A DNA stretch of 64,000 bases, taken from contig CANKYU010000004.1 of assembly GCA_947488295.1 (NCBI GenBank), positions 1 through 64,000 of the forward strand, read 5' to 3'. Position numbers and translations under genes: made by a program. How positions within the stretch are numbered: position 1 is the stretch's first letter; every line of letters starts with the position of its first letter. Below, in pieces: positions 1-8,067 of this stretch. The notes under the pieces were generated by a model. The model did not search any database and was not told where the DNA came from. It saw only the letters and a program-made list of their open reading frames with translations. This DNA comes from an uncultured Anderseniella sp. (GTDB lineage: Bacteria > Pseudomonadota > Alphaproteobacteria > Rhizobiales > Aestuariivirgaceae).

Positions 1-1152
1 GTGGAGGTGCTCGACGACGCCCTGGTGGAAGGCGATGAAGACGTCATCGTCACGCTCACGTCCATCACATCCGGTGCTGCCAGCCTGGGCACGCCTGTCT
101 CGGCCACCAACACCATCGGCGATGAAGACACCGGTATAAACGACCTCATCGCACAGGCATTTGAAAGCCAGGTGCATAACTTTGTTTCCAGGAGAATGAC
201 CCTGATATCGCGTCACTCCCCTACAATTCATCGCACCCATGCAGGTCAAAATTGCTCCCAAAATGGGTACCATGGCTACATGAATGCAGCTGGTGACGAG
301 GAAAAATTAGAGGGCGAATTTGCGCTCAGCACAAGTCAACAAAACTGTGCGAACCAGACTGATCCTCATATTTGGGCGGAAGGCCAGTTCTCGATTTTCA
401 GTGACAATGACTATGCAGATCAATCTGCAAACTCCAACGGCGACTTTGCTATTGGATTTGCTGGTGTGGCGTTACCAGTCAACAAATATTTGACCCTGGG
501 CTTGATTGGGCAAGTGGATTGGCTGGAGGATCGTCTCGAGACCGGCCTGGGCGAAGTAACCGGCACAGGATGGGCGTTTGGCCCATACTTAAGCCTGCAA
601 TTTTCAGAAGGTCTCCAGTTCGACGCACGTGCAATGTGGGGACAAAGCCACAATACCGCCAAACAAAGGCTGCTTAGCAGCGACTATTCCGGGACTTTTG
701 ATGCCGATCGCTGGTTGGTCGAAGGCGTATTGTCAGGCAGAACAACGATCGACAATTACAAGATAACGCCGAGTGCAAAGCTTTTTTACATGCACGAAAA
801 CTGGGATGGATACTCCGTCACGGACGGAAACCGCACCGTAAATGTTCCCGGGGGCGAAGCTGCAATCGGGACATTGTCATCCAAACTCGAAATTTCACAT
901 CTTCAAAAATATCAAGATTACCTAATCGAACCATTCGCATCGGCTGAAGTTACGTGGGCGTTTCAGGATCCGGGAATTTACAACGCGATTGGGACTCTGC
1001 AACAAAACGATGACATATCAGCAGCGCTCTCTGCCGGGGTTGAAATTTCCGATCAAAACACATTCTTACGGCTTGAGGGGAGTTATGGAGGGTTGGGGAC
1101 CGTTGGCCTGCAGAATCTGACTGGAAAAATTTCGATTTTACATAAGTTCTGA
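1..1152 (+). CDS. C-terminal part of a Calx-beta / outer-membrane beta-barrel surface protein (5' truncated by the window)
   Basis: The reading frame is open from the first base, so the start lies outside the window. The first 45 residues look like the end of a Calx-beta repeat (EGDEDVIVTLTSITSG, then an Asp-rich IGDEDTG turn). Residues 50-140 are a linker with no recognised domain. From about residue 145 to the end, alternating hydrophobic and aromatic strands and a final Lys-Phe (LHKF) fit an autotransporter-like outer-membrane barrel. Such proteins usually display their repeats on the cell surface. Base composition is lower in G+C than in the core genes to the right. Family placement rests on pattern only; the barrel end is convincing, the exact transport type is not. 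Confidence 0.65.
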   Translation: MEVLDDALVEGDEDVIVTLTSITSGAASLGTPVSATNTIGDEDTGINDLIAQAFESQVHNFVSRRMTLISRHSPTIHRTHAGQNCSQNGYHGYMNAAGDEEKLEGEFALSTSQQNCANQTDPHIWAEGQFSIFSDNDYADQSANSNGDFAIGFAGVALPVNKYLTLGLIGQVDWLEDRLETGLGEVTGTGWAFGPYLSLQFSEGLQFDARAMWGQSHNTAKQRLLSSDYSGTFDADRWLVEGVLSGRTTIDNYKITPSAKLFYMHENWDGYSVTDGNRTVNVPGGEAAIGTLSSKLEISHLQKYQDYLIEPFASAEVTWAFQDPGIYNAIGTLQQNDDISAALSAGVEISDQNTFLRLEGSYGGLGTVGLQNLTGKISILHKF

Positions 1153-1236
1153 CATCACGAAATATCATGTTGCCGCCTGGCACTGGATCACCAACGAGCG
1201 ACGTCATCTATGATCCCGAATGAGCGCATCGCAACA

Positions 1237-1455
1237 ATGGCAGCCTCGAAATTTGAAAAACTGGTGATCTGCGCTTCTTGCGCACGCCAGTCGAACCCGT
1301 TGATCCAATACGACAGAGCTCTTTCATGTAGCCAATATTAGTCCCATAGTCCCAACCGCCATCATCCGATATCTCATGACACGGGTAGTCTGCAACCAGC
1401 GCCAGAATGTATTCCAACATCTCATCCGCAATGTGAAAGTGGTGCACCGGCGCCT
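1237..1455 (-). pseudogene. Decayed N-terminal fragment of an epoxide hydrolase
   Basis: On the minus strand one frame reads HFHIADEMLEYILALV and then DDGGWDYGTNIGYMKEL. After a shift of one base near 1313-1318 the next frame reads YWINGFDWRAQEAQITSF. Together these match the N-terminal domain of alpha/beta-hydrolase epoxide hydrolases, whose hallmark is a W-GT-YLKEL-YW-DWR-QE-LN-F pattern. The catalytic hydrolase domain is missing, and the frame ends soon after the motif. I read this as a frameshifted remnant rather than an expressed gene. Confidence 0.6.
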
Positions 1456-1661
1456 GTGCAGCACAGCAACTATTAAGCTGCAGGCTGATCGAAAAAGACC
1501 TGCTCTTCATCCGTCATCCGGGTTACATGTCTTTATCCTGATGAAATCCGCCCATTCGGTCTGGAAAATGGCTGGCCAGTATGCAAACGTGTCCGCGTCA
1601 GATATCGATGTCTGGGGCAGTCGGCGGCATAAGTGAAGCCGATCAATTGGGAGTTAGCGAT

Positions 1662-1784
1662 ATGGGTTACGAGAAAAATTCACCTGAACCGGAAGATGAT
1701 GGCGACCTGGCAGACGAAGTCGTAAACAACATTGTCTGCGCCGTACGGTCACCAGAGCCCGAAGACGACAGTACCTCTACCTAG
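1662..1784 (+). CDS. Possible 40-residue acidic peptide with a duplicated SPEPEDD motif
   Basis: A short frame starts at ATG 1662 with a good ribosome-binding site (GGGAG eight bases upstream) and encodes 40 residues. The motif SPEPEDD occurs twice, at about residues 7-13 and 30-36, flanking a middle part with one cysteine (VVNNIVCAV). After the stop there are two hairpins: CTGGCT-TCTC-AGCCAG at about 1798-1813 and ACCGG-CTCTA-CCGGT at about 1817-1831. Neither has a clear T run. It converges with the Mur-ligase-like gene. The internal repeat and binding site favour a real small gene, perhaps a precursor peptide, but I recognise no family and have no proof of expression. Confidence 0.4.
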   Translation: MGYEKNSPEPEDDGDLADEVVNNIVCAVRSPEPEDDSTST

Positions 1785-1838
1785 AGGCAACAAGAAGCTG
1801 GCTTCTCAGCCAGGGCCACCGGCTCTACCGGTGTCGGG

Positions 1839-3092
1839 CTAGTCACAGGCGATGCCCAGCGCTGCCTTTATCGGTTTGTGATGATCCGGATAGGCGACCT
1901 GCACATAAATCAGCCCTTGTTCTTTAACGAGATCAAGGGCTGTTTTGCAGGCGCTGACGCGGTCCTTCTCGCGAAAAATCATATCATCGGATACAGTCGA
2001 ATTCTCAAGTGCCGCCGCGTACCGGTCGCCGGCAGCGCCATGGCAGACAAAACCTTCAAACTCGTTGGCTACCGCCGCCGCCATTTGACTTAGCATGTCA
2101 TCCGTCGTCGCGTCGGGTGCGCTCAGGATGGCAACCCGCCTGCCTGAAACCTCAATACGGGCTGTCGCCTGTACGCCATTTTTAAGGGCCATGGGCCCCA
2201 GTGCCTTGTCCAGCACAAGCTTGAAACGCGGCGCATCGACAATGCTGAACCGCGCCTTCAGATGACCGGCAAACGCATCCCCCTCGAGCCCGGTACGGAT
2301 GGAGTCAATGTCGGTTCCCAGGCTCAACGCCAGGCCGGCGGATGCCATTGCATTTGCTGCAACATGCCTGGCGGTACCGCCCGCTGTCTCGGGAATCGAT
2401 GCCAGCAGCGCCAGCACCTCCAGGTCACCGGCCGGACCGAGCAGTACAATCTGCTCGCCGTCATCACTCAAGGTGATGCTGCGTCCGCCATGACTGATGA
2501 GTTTCCGCACGGCCGGGCTTTGCGGGTCCATCGAGAAACCGGTTACCGCGCTGGCCGGCCACGTGTCGGCAAGCGCCGCCGAATTTGCATCATCAAGGTT
2601 TACCACCAGGCCGCCTGTTGAGGTCCGCACGATTGATTGCTTGACACGCGCTGTATCTTCAACAGTGTCCAGCCCGTATTGGCCCTTGTGCATGTCCGAT
2701 ACATTCAGAAGCACGGCTGCATCACAGCGCGGCGCATATTGCCCTTGCATGACCTGGCCACCAACCGTGCATTCAAGCACCGCTGCCGTGACGTTTTTGT
2801 GCCGGAACACGCGCCGGGCGCCATAGTAGCAGGACCTCCCGGTGCCGGGCATTTGCCGGCCGTCAACCAGCACCCCGTCGCTGCACCACAGCCCAACGGT
2901 ATGGCCGGAAGCCTTGAGTATGGCGGCCAGCATCCGGCTGGTGGTGGTCTTGCCATACGAGCCGGTGATCTTGGCGACCAGAATGCGCCGTTTCCAGACA
3001 CGGCCAAACGCCAGCCACCTGACCGGCCGCGTAATCGCCCTCTCTATCCGGTAATAGGCAATCTGGACGGGAATGGGAAACTCAAAGGGCAT
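1839..3092 (-). CDS. Stand-alone Mur-ligase-family protein, similar to the C-terminal half of cyanophycin synthetase
   Basis: The protein is 417 residues. It has a Mur-ligase P-loop at residues 44-51 (GSYGKTTT, where GTNGKTTT is usual), then AVLECTVGGQVMQGQYAPRCD and LLNVSDMHKGQYG, which follow the order of the cyanophycin synthetase and Mur ligase central domain. A C-terminal ligase-like domain covers about residues 285-417. Family members use ATP to join an amino acid or amine to a carboxylate. The ATP-grasp half of cyanophycin synthetase is absent, so it is unlikely to make cyanophycin alone. The P-loop Tyr in place of Asn is unusual. It is probably cytoplasmic. The substrate is unknown; poly-glutamate, cell-wall or peptide tailoring roles are all possible. 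Confidence 0.65.
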   Translation of the reverse strand: MPFEFPIPVQIAYYRIERAITRPVRWLAFGRVWKRRILVAKITGSYGKTTTSRMLAAILKASGHTVGLWCSDGVLVDGRQMPGTGRSCYYGARRVFRHKNVTAAVLECTVGGQVMQGQYAPRCDAAVLLNVSDMHKGQYGLDTVEDTARVKQSIVRTSTGGLVVNLDDANSAALADTWPASAVTGFSMDPQSPAVRKLISHGGRSITLSDDGEQIVLLGPAGDLEVLALLASIPETAGGTARHVAANAMASAGLALSLGTDIDSIRTGLEGDAFAGHLKARFSIVDAPRFKLVLDKALGPMALKNGVQATARIEVSGRRVAILSAPDATTDDMLSQMAAAVANEFEGFVCHGAAGDRYAAALENSTVSDDMIFREKDRVSACKTALDLVKEQGLIYVQVAYPDHHKPIKAALGIACD

Positions 3093-3251
3093 GACCCGCA
3101 GCCTTGCATCAGATCGCCGCAGAAAACGGCAGGAGATGTGTTCTCATGTTGTCAGTATCGCAGCAACCCGCAGGCCTGCACTAGACCCAAAACGCAAGGG
3201 CCGGGTTTGGAAAGTTCACACTTGGAAGAACCAGCAAAGCACTATCCCTTG

Positions 3252-3656
3252 TCAGATGGTGCCTTCAAGCGGTGTCCTGTCGCCGAGCAGATACCGCAGG
3301 ACATCCGAATAATCGAATGCCAACGAGATTGTGATCGCTCCCAAAACCACTATCATTATCATGCGTGGCAATTTGGGCATGTCGGGCTTGCGCAGCTGCA
3401 CAATCAGGTAAATGGCGACGGGAGTCCAAAAAATGATGTGCGGAAGCCCGAGCAATTTCACATATCCGACTGCGTCGTAGAGCCTGGCTGTCGCAAAGCC
3501 CGCCGTGACGCTCGAAATGACGATGACAATCGCCGTGAGGCGGGTCTGTTTCCATATCAGCAGCGCCGCAGGCAGAATGAAGGCGCAAAAAAACAATACG
3601 CTGAGCCAGTGCCCGACCCAGGTTGGTTGAAGTGCGATTGCCTCTTGCATTGTCAT
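3252..3656 (-). CDS. Small integral membrane protein, unknown function
   Basis: The frame encodes 134 residues starting MTMQEA; the second Met (3650) is an equally good start. Four hydrophobic stretches are visible at about residues 17-35, 40-56, 72-88 and 98-114, so a four-helix inner-membrane protein is likely. It lies upstream of, and in the same direction as, the Mur-ligase-like gene, with a gap of about 160 bases, and could be co-transcribed with it. I recognise no family. Confidence 0.55.
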   Translation of the reverse strand: MTMQEAIALQPTWVGHWLSVLFFCAFILPAALLIWKQTRLTAIVIVISSVTAGFATARLYDAVGYVKLLGLPHIIFWTPVAIYLIVQLRKPDMPKLPRMIMIVVLGAITISLAFDYSDVLRYLLGDRTPLEGTI

Positions 3657-3902
3657 TGGATTGTCTCGCCCTCAGTTCGCCGTGCACCACCTAGCTGCAA
3701 TCGACATTTAAAATCCGGACACAGAACAAAACACCCGCGAGCTTTATGTTCAAGACCGGACGCTACACAATGTCGTCAGATTGATGCAAAGCGGACTATG
3801 CCGGTTCGGGCTTGGTCCTTCACTGGCGGTCAATGCGGGCACCGAGTTGGCCTGATAAAGTGAGCGTTTCTCATCCAGGACAATCGAAAATCCTCCCTAT
3901 CC
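3657..3902. other. Intergenic region between the divergent membrane-protein gene and trpE fragment A
   Basis: About 245 bases with no convincing frame or RNA structure. It is the divergent upstream region of the leftward membrane-protein gene and the rightward trpE-derived promoter. I see no clear transposon end or inverted repeat marking a junction with the duplicated trpE sequence. Confidence 0.5.
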
Positions 3903-3915
3903 AACCCAAAACGGC

Positions 3916-3944
3916 TTCACATCATCCTGCAAACCTGCTCTAAA
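3916..3944 (+). promoter_or_regulatory. Duplicated trpE-type promoter upstream of the ABC exporter gene
   Basis: The hexamers TTCACA (3916-3921) and TCTAAA (3939-3944) are 17 bases apart. The same hexamers at the same spacing precede intact trpE at 17338-17366. They resemble sigma-70 sites (TTGACA and TATAAT). Both hexamers are unchanged from the trpE copy although the surrounding sequence has diverged, which suggests this copy still works. Confidence 0.5.
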
Positions 3945-3980
3945 CCCAATCGCTAAAGCCTCAGATGGAAAGTTTCCCGG

Positions 3981-4094
3981 ATGCAGATCGCTTCTGACAG
4001 CGACAGTCTCAATGCCTGTTACCGGGCGGGCAAGGCGCGGGTCGCCTGTACACGGCTGTTCAACGCACTGGTTATCAAGAACGCTCGAAAATGA
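3981..4094 (+). pseudogene. trpE 5' fragment A (about 26 TrpE-like codons, then a foreign tail)
   Basis: ATG 3981 opens a 37-codon frame whose start, MQIASDSDSLNACYRAGKA, matches the TrpE start MQIAPDSDSFNACYQAGKA. Similarity lasts to about codon 26 (CTRL) and then stops. The similarity also covers about 80 bases upstream, including the promoter. By eye about four in five bases agree with intact trpE over 3904-4056. The frame ends in TGA at 4092-4094, which overlaps the ATG of the ABC exporter (4091) as ATGA. It cannot make anthranilate synthase, but it may act as a short translated leader for the exporter gene. Confidence 0.8.
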
Positions 4095-5830
4095 TGGCGT
4101 GGAAGAACAGCAAGCTGTTGCAGATATTCCTGCAAGCACCTGGAGCGCGACCGTGGTCAGTGCTGTCGTGTGTTTTCATGGCCGGCGTTCTCGACATGTT
4201 GAGCATGGGTGCCATCTTACCCGCAATTGCCTTGATCGGTGGCGCTGGAGTTTCCAGCAACTCGGTTCTCAACGACGTGTTGCTGGACGCCGTCCGCTCA
4301 ACGGGTATAGAGCCAACATTGCCAAATTTCCTGATCCTGATCGCGGTACTGCTGGTCGCCAAGGCGGCCATGTCCATGGCCGCAATGAGCTATGTGGCCT
4401 CATCGGTATCCATTGTTCAGTCCGAAGTCCGGCAACGCCTGTTGAGTTCCATGATGGATGCCCGGTGGTCCTACTTCGTGCACCTGAAGCCCGGCCAGGT
4501 TTCCAATGCAATGGCCGCCCAGACACGTGCTGCCGCCGAGGCCTACCAGTCTTCGGCGCTTGTCATCGTATCCATGCTGCATGCACTGCTGCTGACAATG
4601 GTGGCCATGCTGGTGTCAGGAATGCTTGTACTGGTGATCGCACTGGCAGCCATTCTGATTTCAATCCCGCTGTACAAGTTTGTCGTGTTCGTTCGCGAGA
4701 GCAGCAAGGACCAATGGGAGAAAACGAGCCAGCTCGGGTCGGCTGTGCAGGATGCCGTCGGCAACATGAAAGCCATCAAGTCGATGAACAAGGGCGCGCG
4801 CTTCAAGCTGACGTTCACCGATCTGGTGGAGCAGATGCGGGTTGCATACTTCAAGGTTCTGCTGGGCCGTCATGTACTGAGTTACGGACAGGATATTCTG
4901 GTGGCCGTGACAATAACCGCCGGAATCTGGTTTGGCATTTCGGTGGTCGAGGCGTCGCTGGCGGATCTGCTGGTGCTGGGAATTATCTACTACCAGATTC
5001 TCAACCTGCTCAAGAAAGTACAGCAGAATTACCAGCAGGTGCTGGTGCAGGAACAGGCATACTTTGGTGTACAGGAAATGATCGCGCAGGCAGAACAGGC
5101 AAAGGAAGTTGCCACCGGCGCCGAGTCAGTCGGTATCCGGCAGGCAATAAACTTTGCGGACGTGTCGTTTTCCTACGAAGACGAGCCTGTCCTGCAAAAT
5201 GTCAACATCACCATCCCGGTCGGGAAGATTACAGTGCTTCTCGGCCCCTCCGGTGCAGGTAAAACCACCATAATTGACCTTCTGGTCGGATTGCTGCGTC
5301 CAGACAGCGGCACCATCACGATCGATGGCAACCCTCTCGGCGACCTCGACCTGCACAGCCACCGCAACGGAATCGGATATGTGCCCCAGTCGCTCACTTT
5401 GCTGCACGACACCATTTTTGCAAATGTGACTCTGGGTGACGAAACCATTTCCGAAAACCAGGCTCGCAATGCTCTTGAGAAGGCCGGCGCGTGGGACTTC
5501 GTCAGCAGGCTGGATGACGGCATTCAGACGGCCGTCGGCAACATGGGCGAACGGTTGTCCGGCGGACAGCGCCAGCGGCTGTCTTTGGCGCGTGCGCTGG
5601 CCACAGGCTCGAAGCTGTTGGTGCTGGATGAGGTAACCAGTGCACTGGATGAAGGCTCCGAGCTGGCCATTTGTGAAAATGTCAAAGCGTTAGGACCCGA
5701 CTATACAATTGTGGTGATTACACACCGTCCTGCCTGGAAGCAGATTGCCGACCAGGTTTATGAAGTGAAGGACGGGATGGCGACGCTGATCGGACAGGAA
5801 CTGCATGAACCTGCTGTAAGTGTGAACTGA
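4091..5830 (+). CDS. ABC transporter with fused membrane and ATPase domains (exporter type)
   Basis: The protein is 579 residues: an N-terminal membrane domain with about six helices (roughly residues 20-310), then an ATPase domain. It has Walker A GPSGAGKTT at about 383-391, signature LSGGQRQRL near 488, and Walker B KLLVLDEVTSALDE near 508. This half-size exporter layout is shared by MsbA, PglK and peptide exporters, which work as dimers in the inner membrane. There is no N-terminal C39 peptidase domain, so it would not cleave a leader itself. It is the first gene of the accessory block and its start overlaps trpE fragment A. The cargo could be a modified peptide or a lipid-linked glycan; the sequence does not decide. 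Confidence 0.85.
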   Translation: MMAWKNSKLLQIFLQAPGARPWSVLSCVFMAGVLDMLSMGAILPAIALIGGAGVSSNSVLNDVLLDAVRSTGIEPTLPNFLILIAVLLVAKAAMSMAAMSYVASSVSIVQSEVRQRLLSSMMDARWSYFVHLKPGQVSNAMAAQTRAAAEAYQSSALVIVSMLHALLLTMVAMLVSGMLVLVIALAAILISIPLYKFVVFVRESSKDQWEKTSQLGSAVQDAVGNMKAIKSMNKGARFKLTFTDLVEQMRVAYFKVLLGRHVLSYGQDILVAVTITAGIWFGISVVEASLADLLVLGIIYYQILNLLKKVQQNYQQVLVQEQAYFGVQEMIAQAEQAKEVATGAESVGIRQAINFADVSFSYEDEPVLQNVNITIPVGKITVLLGPSGAGKTTIIDLLVGLLRPDSGTITIDGNPLGDLDLHSHRNGIGYVPQSLTLLHDTIFANVTLGDETISENQARNALEKAGAWDFVSRLDDGIQTAVGNMGERLSGGQRQRLSLARALATGSKLLVLDEVTSALDEGSELAICENVKALGPDYTIVVITHRPAWKQIADQVYEVKDGMATLIGQELHEPAVSVN

Positions 5831-5849
5831 TCTTTTTTGACCTCCATGC

Positions 5850-6635
5850 TTATAACGGCAGGTCATATCCGAATGCGAGATGCTCCTGTTCGGTAATGTC
5901 ACAAAATTTCCGGAGGTGGGATTCGCTCCATCTGGTCTCAACCTCTTTGCTCCGATTGTGATGCAGCAGTTTGAATTTCCCTTTGTACCGCCGCCCATCG
6001 GAGAAGTGAAAACGCCTGATACCCAGATCTTTGTGATACGCCGAAACAAGGGAATTGAAGGTGTCGATGATTGTTTTCGGCTCTTCAATCTTGAGCGTTA
6101 CCGTCGTCAGTCGCCGGTGTTTCAAGTCATCGGTATAATTGCTCAAATAGCGAGCCCAGCGATCATCAAGCACCCTGTCGACATAATCTTCGAAAGTTGA
6201 AGCTTGCATGGCATCAATCAGTGCACCCCTGGTCATGACAAACCACCATGATGGCAGGCTCTCGTCTTTCGCTTTTATCATCTGGAGCAAACGATCCTCG
6301 CCAACCTCGAGCCTTGAAGTGAATCTGTCCAGCAACAAACGTGCGAACTTGTAATGGCTTTCGACGATGGTGACCGGGTTCCTGACGAGCACGATTACCT
6401 CGGAGCGATCAAATATCTCGCTGCCAACTGCCTTCTTTATCCGACCGGCAGTTGCATGCTTGTCTATGTCATACAAGCGTCGGAACGGATCCTGCAGAAG
6501 TTCGCCCTCCGGGGTCGAGCCTATGACAAAATCACCCCAACGGCCTATATCCTGCCATCCGGCCTCTACCGAGGAGCCGCCGCACTTGGGCACATGCACG
6601 AAGATGAAGTTGCAGTTGTAGGATAAAATAGTCAT
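5850..6635 (-). CDS. Sulfotransferase-family protein
   Basis: The 261-residue product begins MTILSYNCNFIFVHVPKCGG. HVPKCGGSS near residue 14 is the 5'-phosphosulfate-binding loop of PAPS-dependent sulfotransferases, and VLVRNPVTIVESHY near residue 82 is the second (3'-phosphate) motif. I chose the start at 6635 because AAGGAAAG lies just upstream; the frame itself extends to 6740. Proteins of this kind move sulfate from PAPS to sugars or other hydroxyl groups. It is the only leftward gene inside the otherwise rightward block, converging with the exporter gene and diverging from the radical SAM gene. A glycan made by neighbouring genes is a plausible substrate (inference). Confidence 0.75.
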   Translation of the reverse strand: MTILSYNCNFIFVHVPKCGGSSVEAGWQDIGRWGDFVIGSTPEGELLQDPFRRLYDIDKHATAGRIKKAVGSEIFDRSEVIVLVRNPVTIVESHYKFARLLLDRFTSRLEVGEDRLLQMIKAKDESLPSWWFVMTRGALIDAMQASTFEDYVDRVLDDRWARYLSNYTDDLKHRRLTTVTLKIEEPKTIIDTFNSLVSAYHKDLGIRRFHFSDGRRYKGKFKLLHHNRSKEVETRWSESHLRKFCDITEQEHLAFGYDLPL

Positions 6636-6752
6636 CTTTCCTTCTTTCTCCGCGACACAATTGCCGATAGTCAACACATGGTCCGGAAATTGAAACAACG
6701 ATCTCGGTGCCTGTTGAAAAGAATGCTGTTGGAAAAGCAAGGATAGACCCGG

Positions 6753-8045
6753 TTGTCCAGTTCAAATCAACGCTCTGATACCGACACGGAGAGGAAGACT
6801 CTGTGCGTCATGCCATGGATCAACCTGCATGTAACGACTGATGGGACCATTGCACCTTGCTGCGAGTTTGACGGAGACATCGGCAGGCTTTCCAGCACAA
6901 CTCTCGACCAGGCCTGGATCAGTGACGATTTGCGTGAAATCCGCCGCAAATTTGCCGAGGGAAAAAAGGTAGAAGGCTGTTGGAAGTGTTTTGACCGCGA
7001 GGCCAGCGAAGGCCACAGCATGCGCCTGGAGAAGAACAGGAATTTCTCGAACTGGCACGAAACCCTGCTGCAGGACGCCGACCTGATGAACGCCGCACCA
7101 CCCCACGCGGTCGCGATGGACCTGCGATTTTCAAATCTGTGCAATTTCAAGTGCAGAAGTTGCTGGCACGGCGCGAGCTCCAAATGGTTCACCGACGGAA
7201 AAGCGATCGGGGTGACGGCCGGCAGGAAGGCGGAAATCAGGAGCTTTGAAACACTGGACGAAGTGGTCAGTCAAATCGGTCCTGGCATGGATGGTCTGGA
7301 AGAGATCTATTTTGCCGGCGGCGAGCCATTGATCATGGACGAACATTACGCCTTGTTGCGCCTTCTGCATGATCGTGGCCAGACCGGCATCAAACTGTCG
7401 TACAATACCAATTTGTCCACGACCAGGTTTGCAGGCCAGTCGATTTTCGAATTGTGGGCGAAGTTCGAAAACCTGGACATCACAGCAAGCATAGATGCCG
7501 CCGGCGCTCGGGGCGCTTATGTACGCAGCGGTTTCAACTGGGATACTTTTGTCCGAAACGTTCAGGAACTCAGAACCAAATGCCCGCATGCAAAGCTGCA
7601 GTTTGGCATCACCGTTTCAGCTCTTAACATCCTTACCCTCACAGATTTGTTTCGCGCTCTGGAAAGCCAATGTAACGCCGTTCCTGCTGACTTCCATTTG
7701 CACTCGCTGCAGGACCCCGCGCATTACCGGACACAGGTCTTGCCGGCACATACCAAGCAAAACGCCAGGGCCAGGATCGAAGACTACATAACCGAAAAGT
7801 CACGAGCATCCGACAGCATCGATGATTTCGTCGCTGCCGCCCGGGGAATTACCGACTATATGGATGCCTGCGATCTGTCTGGGAAATTGCCTGATCTCAG
7901 GGACATCACCGATCAGCTGGATTCTCTGAGATCTGAAAATGTCGCTGTCTCGCTGCCGGAGCTTGTGCCGGCGCTTGAGGGTGCGGCATGGTGGAAAAAA
8001 CCTTGGCTTGCGTTGCGGCAACGCCTCAGTTACGCAATGCGATGA
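6753..8045 (+). CDS. Radical SAM protein with an N-terminal twitch/SPASM-like cysteine domain
   Basis: The product is 430 residues. An unusual order is visible: first a cysteine-rich auxiliary-cluster region (C18-VMPWINLHV, PCC at 35-37 and GCWKCFDRE near 75), then the radical SAM motif CNFKCRSC with Cys 130, 134 and 137 (CxxxCxxC), and YFAGGEPLIMDE for SAM binding. This matches the 'twitch domain' radical SAM group. Such enzymes generate a 5'-deoxyadenosyl radical, and many act on peptides. The start is TTG at 6753, with AAGGA upstream; no downstream ATG keeps Cys18. It is followed directly by the PqqD-like gene, which supports a peptide substrate. The reaction is unknown. Confidence 0.8.
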   Translation: MSSSNQRSDTDTERKTLCVMPWINLHVTTDGTIAPCCEFDGDIGRLSSTTLDQAWISDDLREIRRKFAEGKKVEGCWKCFDREASEGHSMRLEKNRNFSNWHETLLQDADLMNAAPPHAVAMDLRFSNLCNFKCRSCWHGASSKWFTDGKAIGVTAGRKAEIRSFETLDEVVSQIGPGMDGLEEIYFAGGEPLIMDEHYALLRLLHDRGQTGIKLSYNTNLSTTRFAGQSIFELWAKFENLDITASIDAAGARGAYVRSGFNWDTFVRNVQELRTKCPHAKLQFGITVSALNILTLTDLFRALESQCNAVPADFHLHSLQDPAHYRTQVLPAHTKQNARARIEDYITEKSRASDSIDDFVAAARGITDYMDACDLSGKLPDLRDITDQLDSLRSENVAVSLPELVPALEGAAWWKKPWLALRQRLSYAMR

Positions 8046-8067
8046 AGCATGACTGAAGCGGGGCTTT

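Noticed and set aside
2637..3863. A 408-codon plus-strand frame opposite the Mur-ligase-like and membrane-protein genes
   Set aside because: It covers two minus-strand genes with recognisable protein features; its own sequence has no family pattern.
4012..5262. A 416-codon frame overlapping the ABC exporter in another frame
   Set aside because: The exporter frame holds all ABC motifs; the other frame is Arg/Gly-rich and without motifs.
6678..6746. A 22-codon basic frame just before the radical SAM gene, considered as a precursor peptide
   Set aside because: It has no convincing binding site or leader-like pattern and overlaps the upstream region needed for the TTG start.
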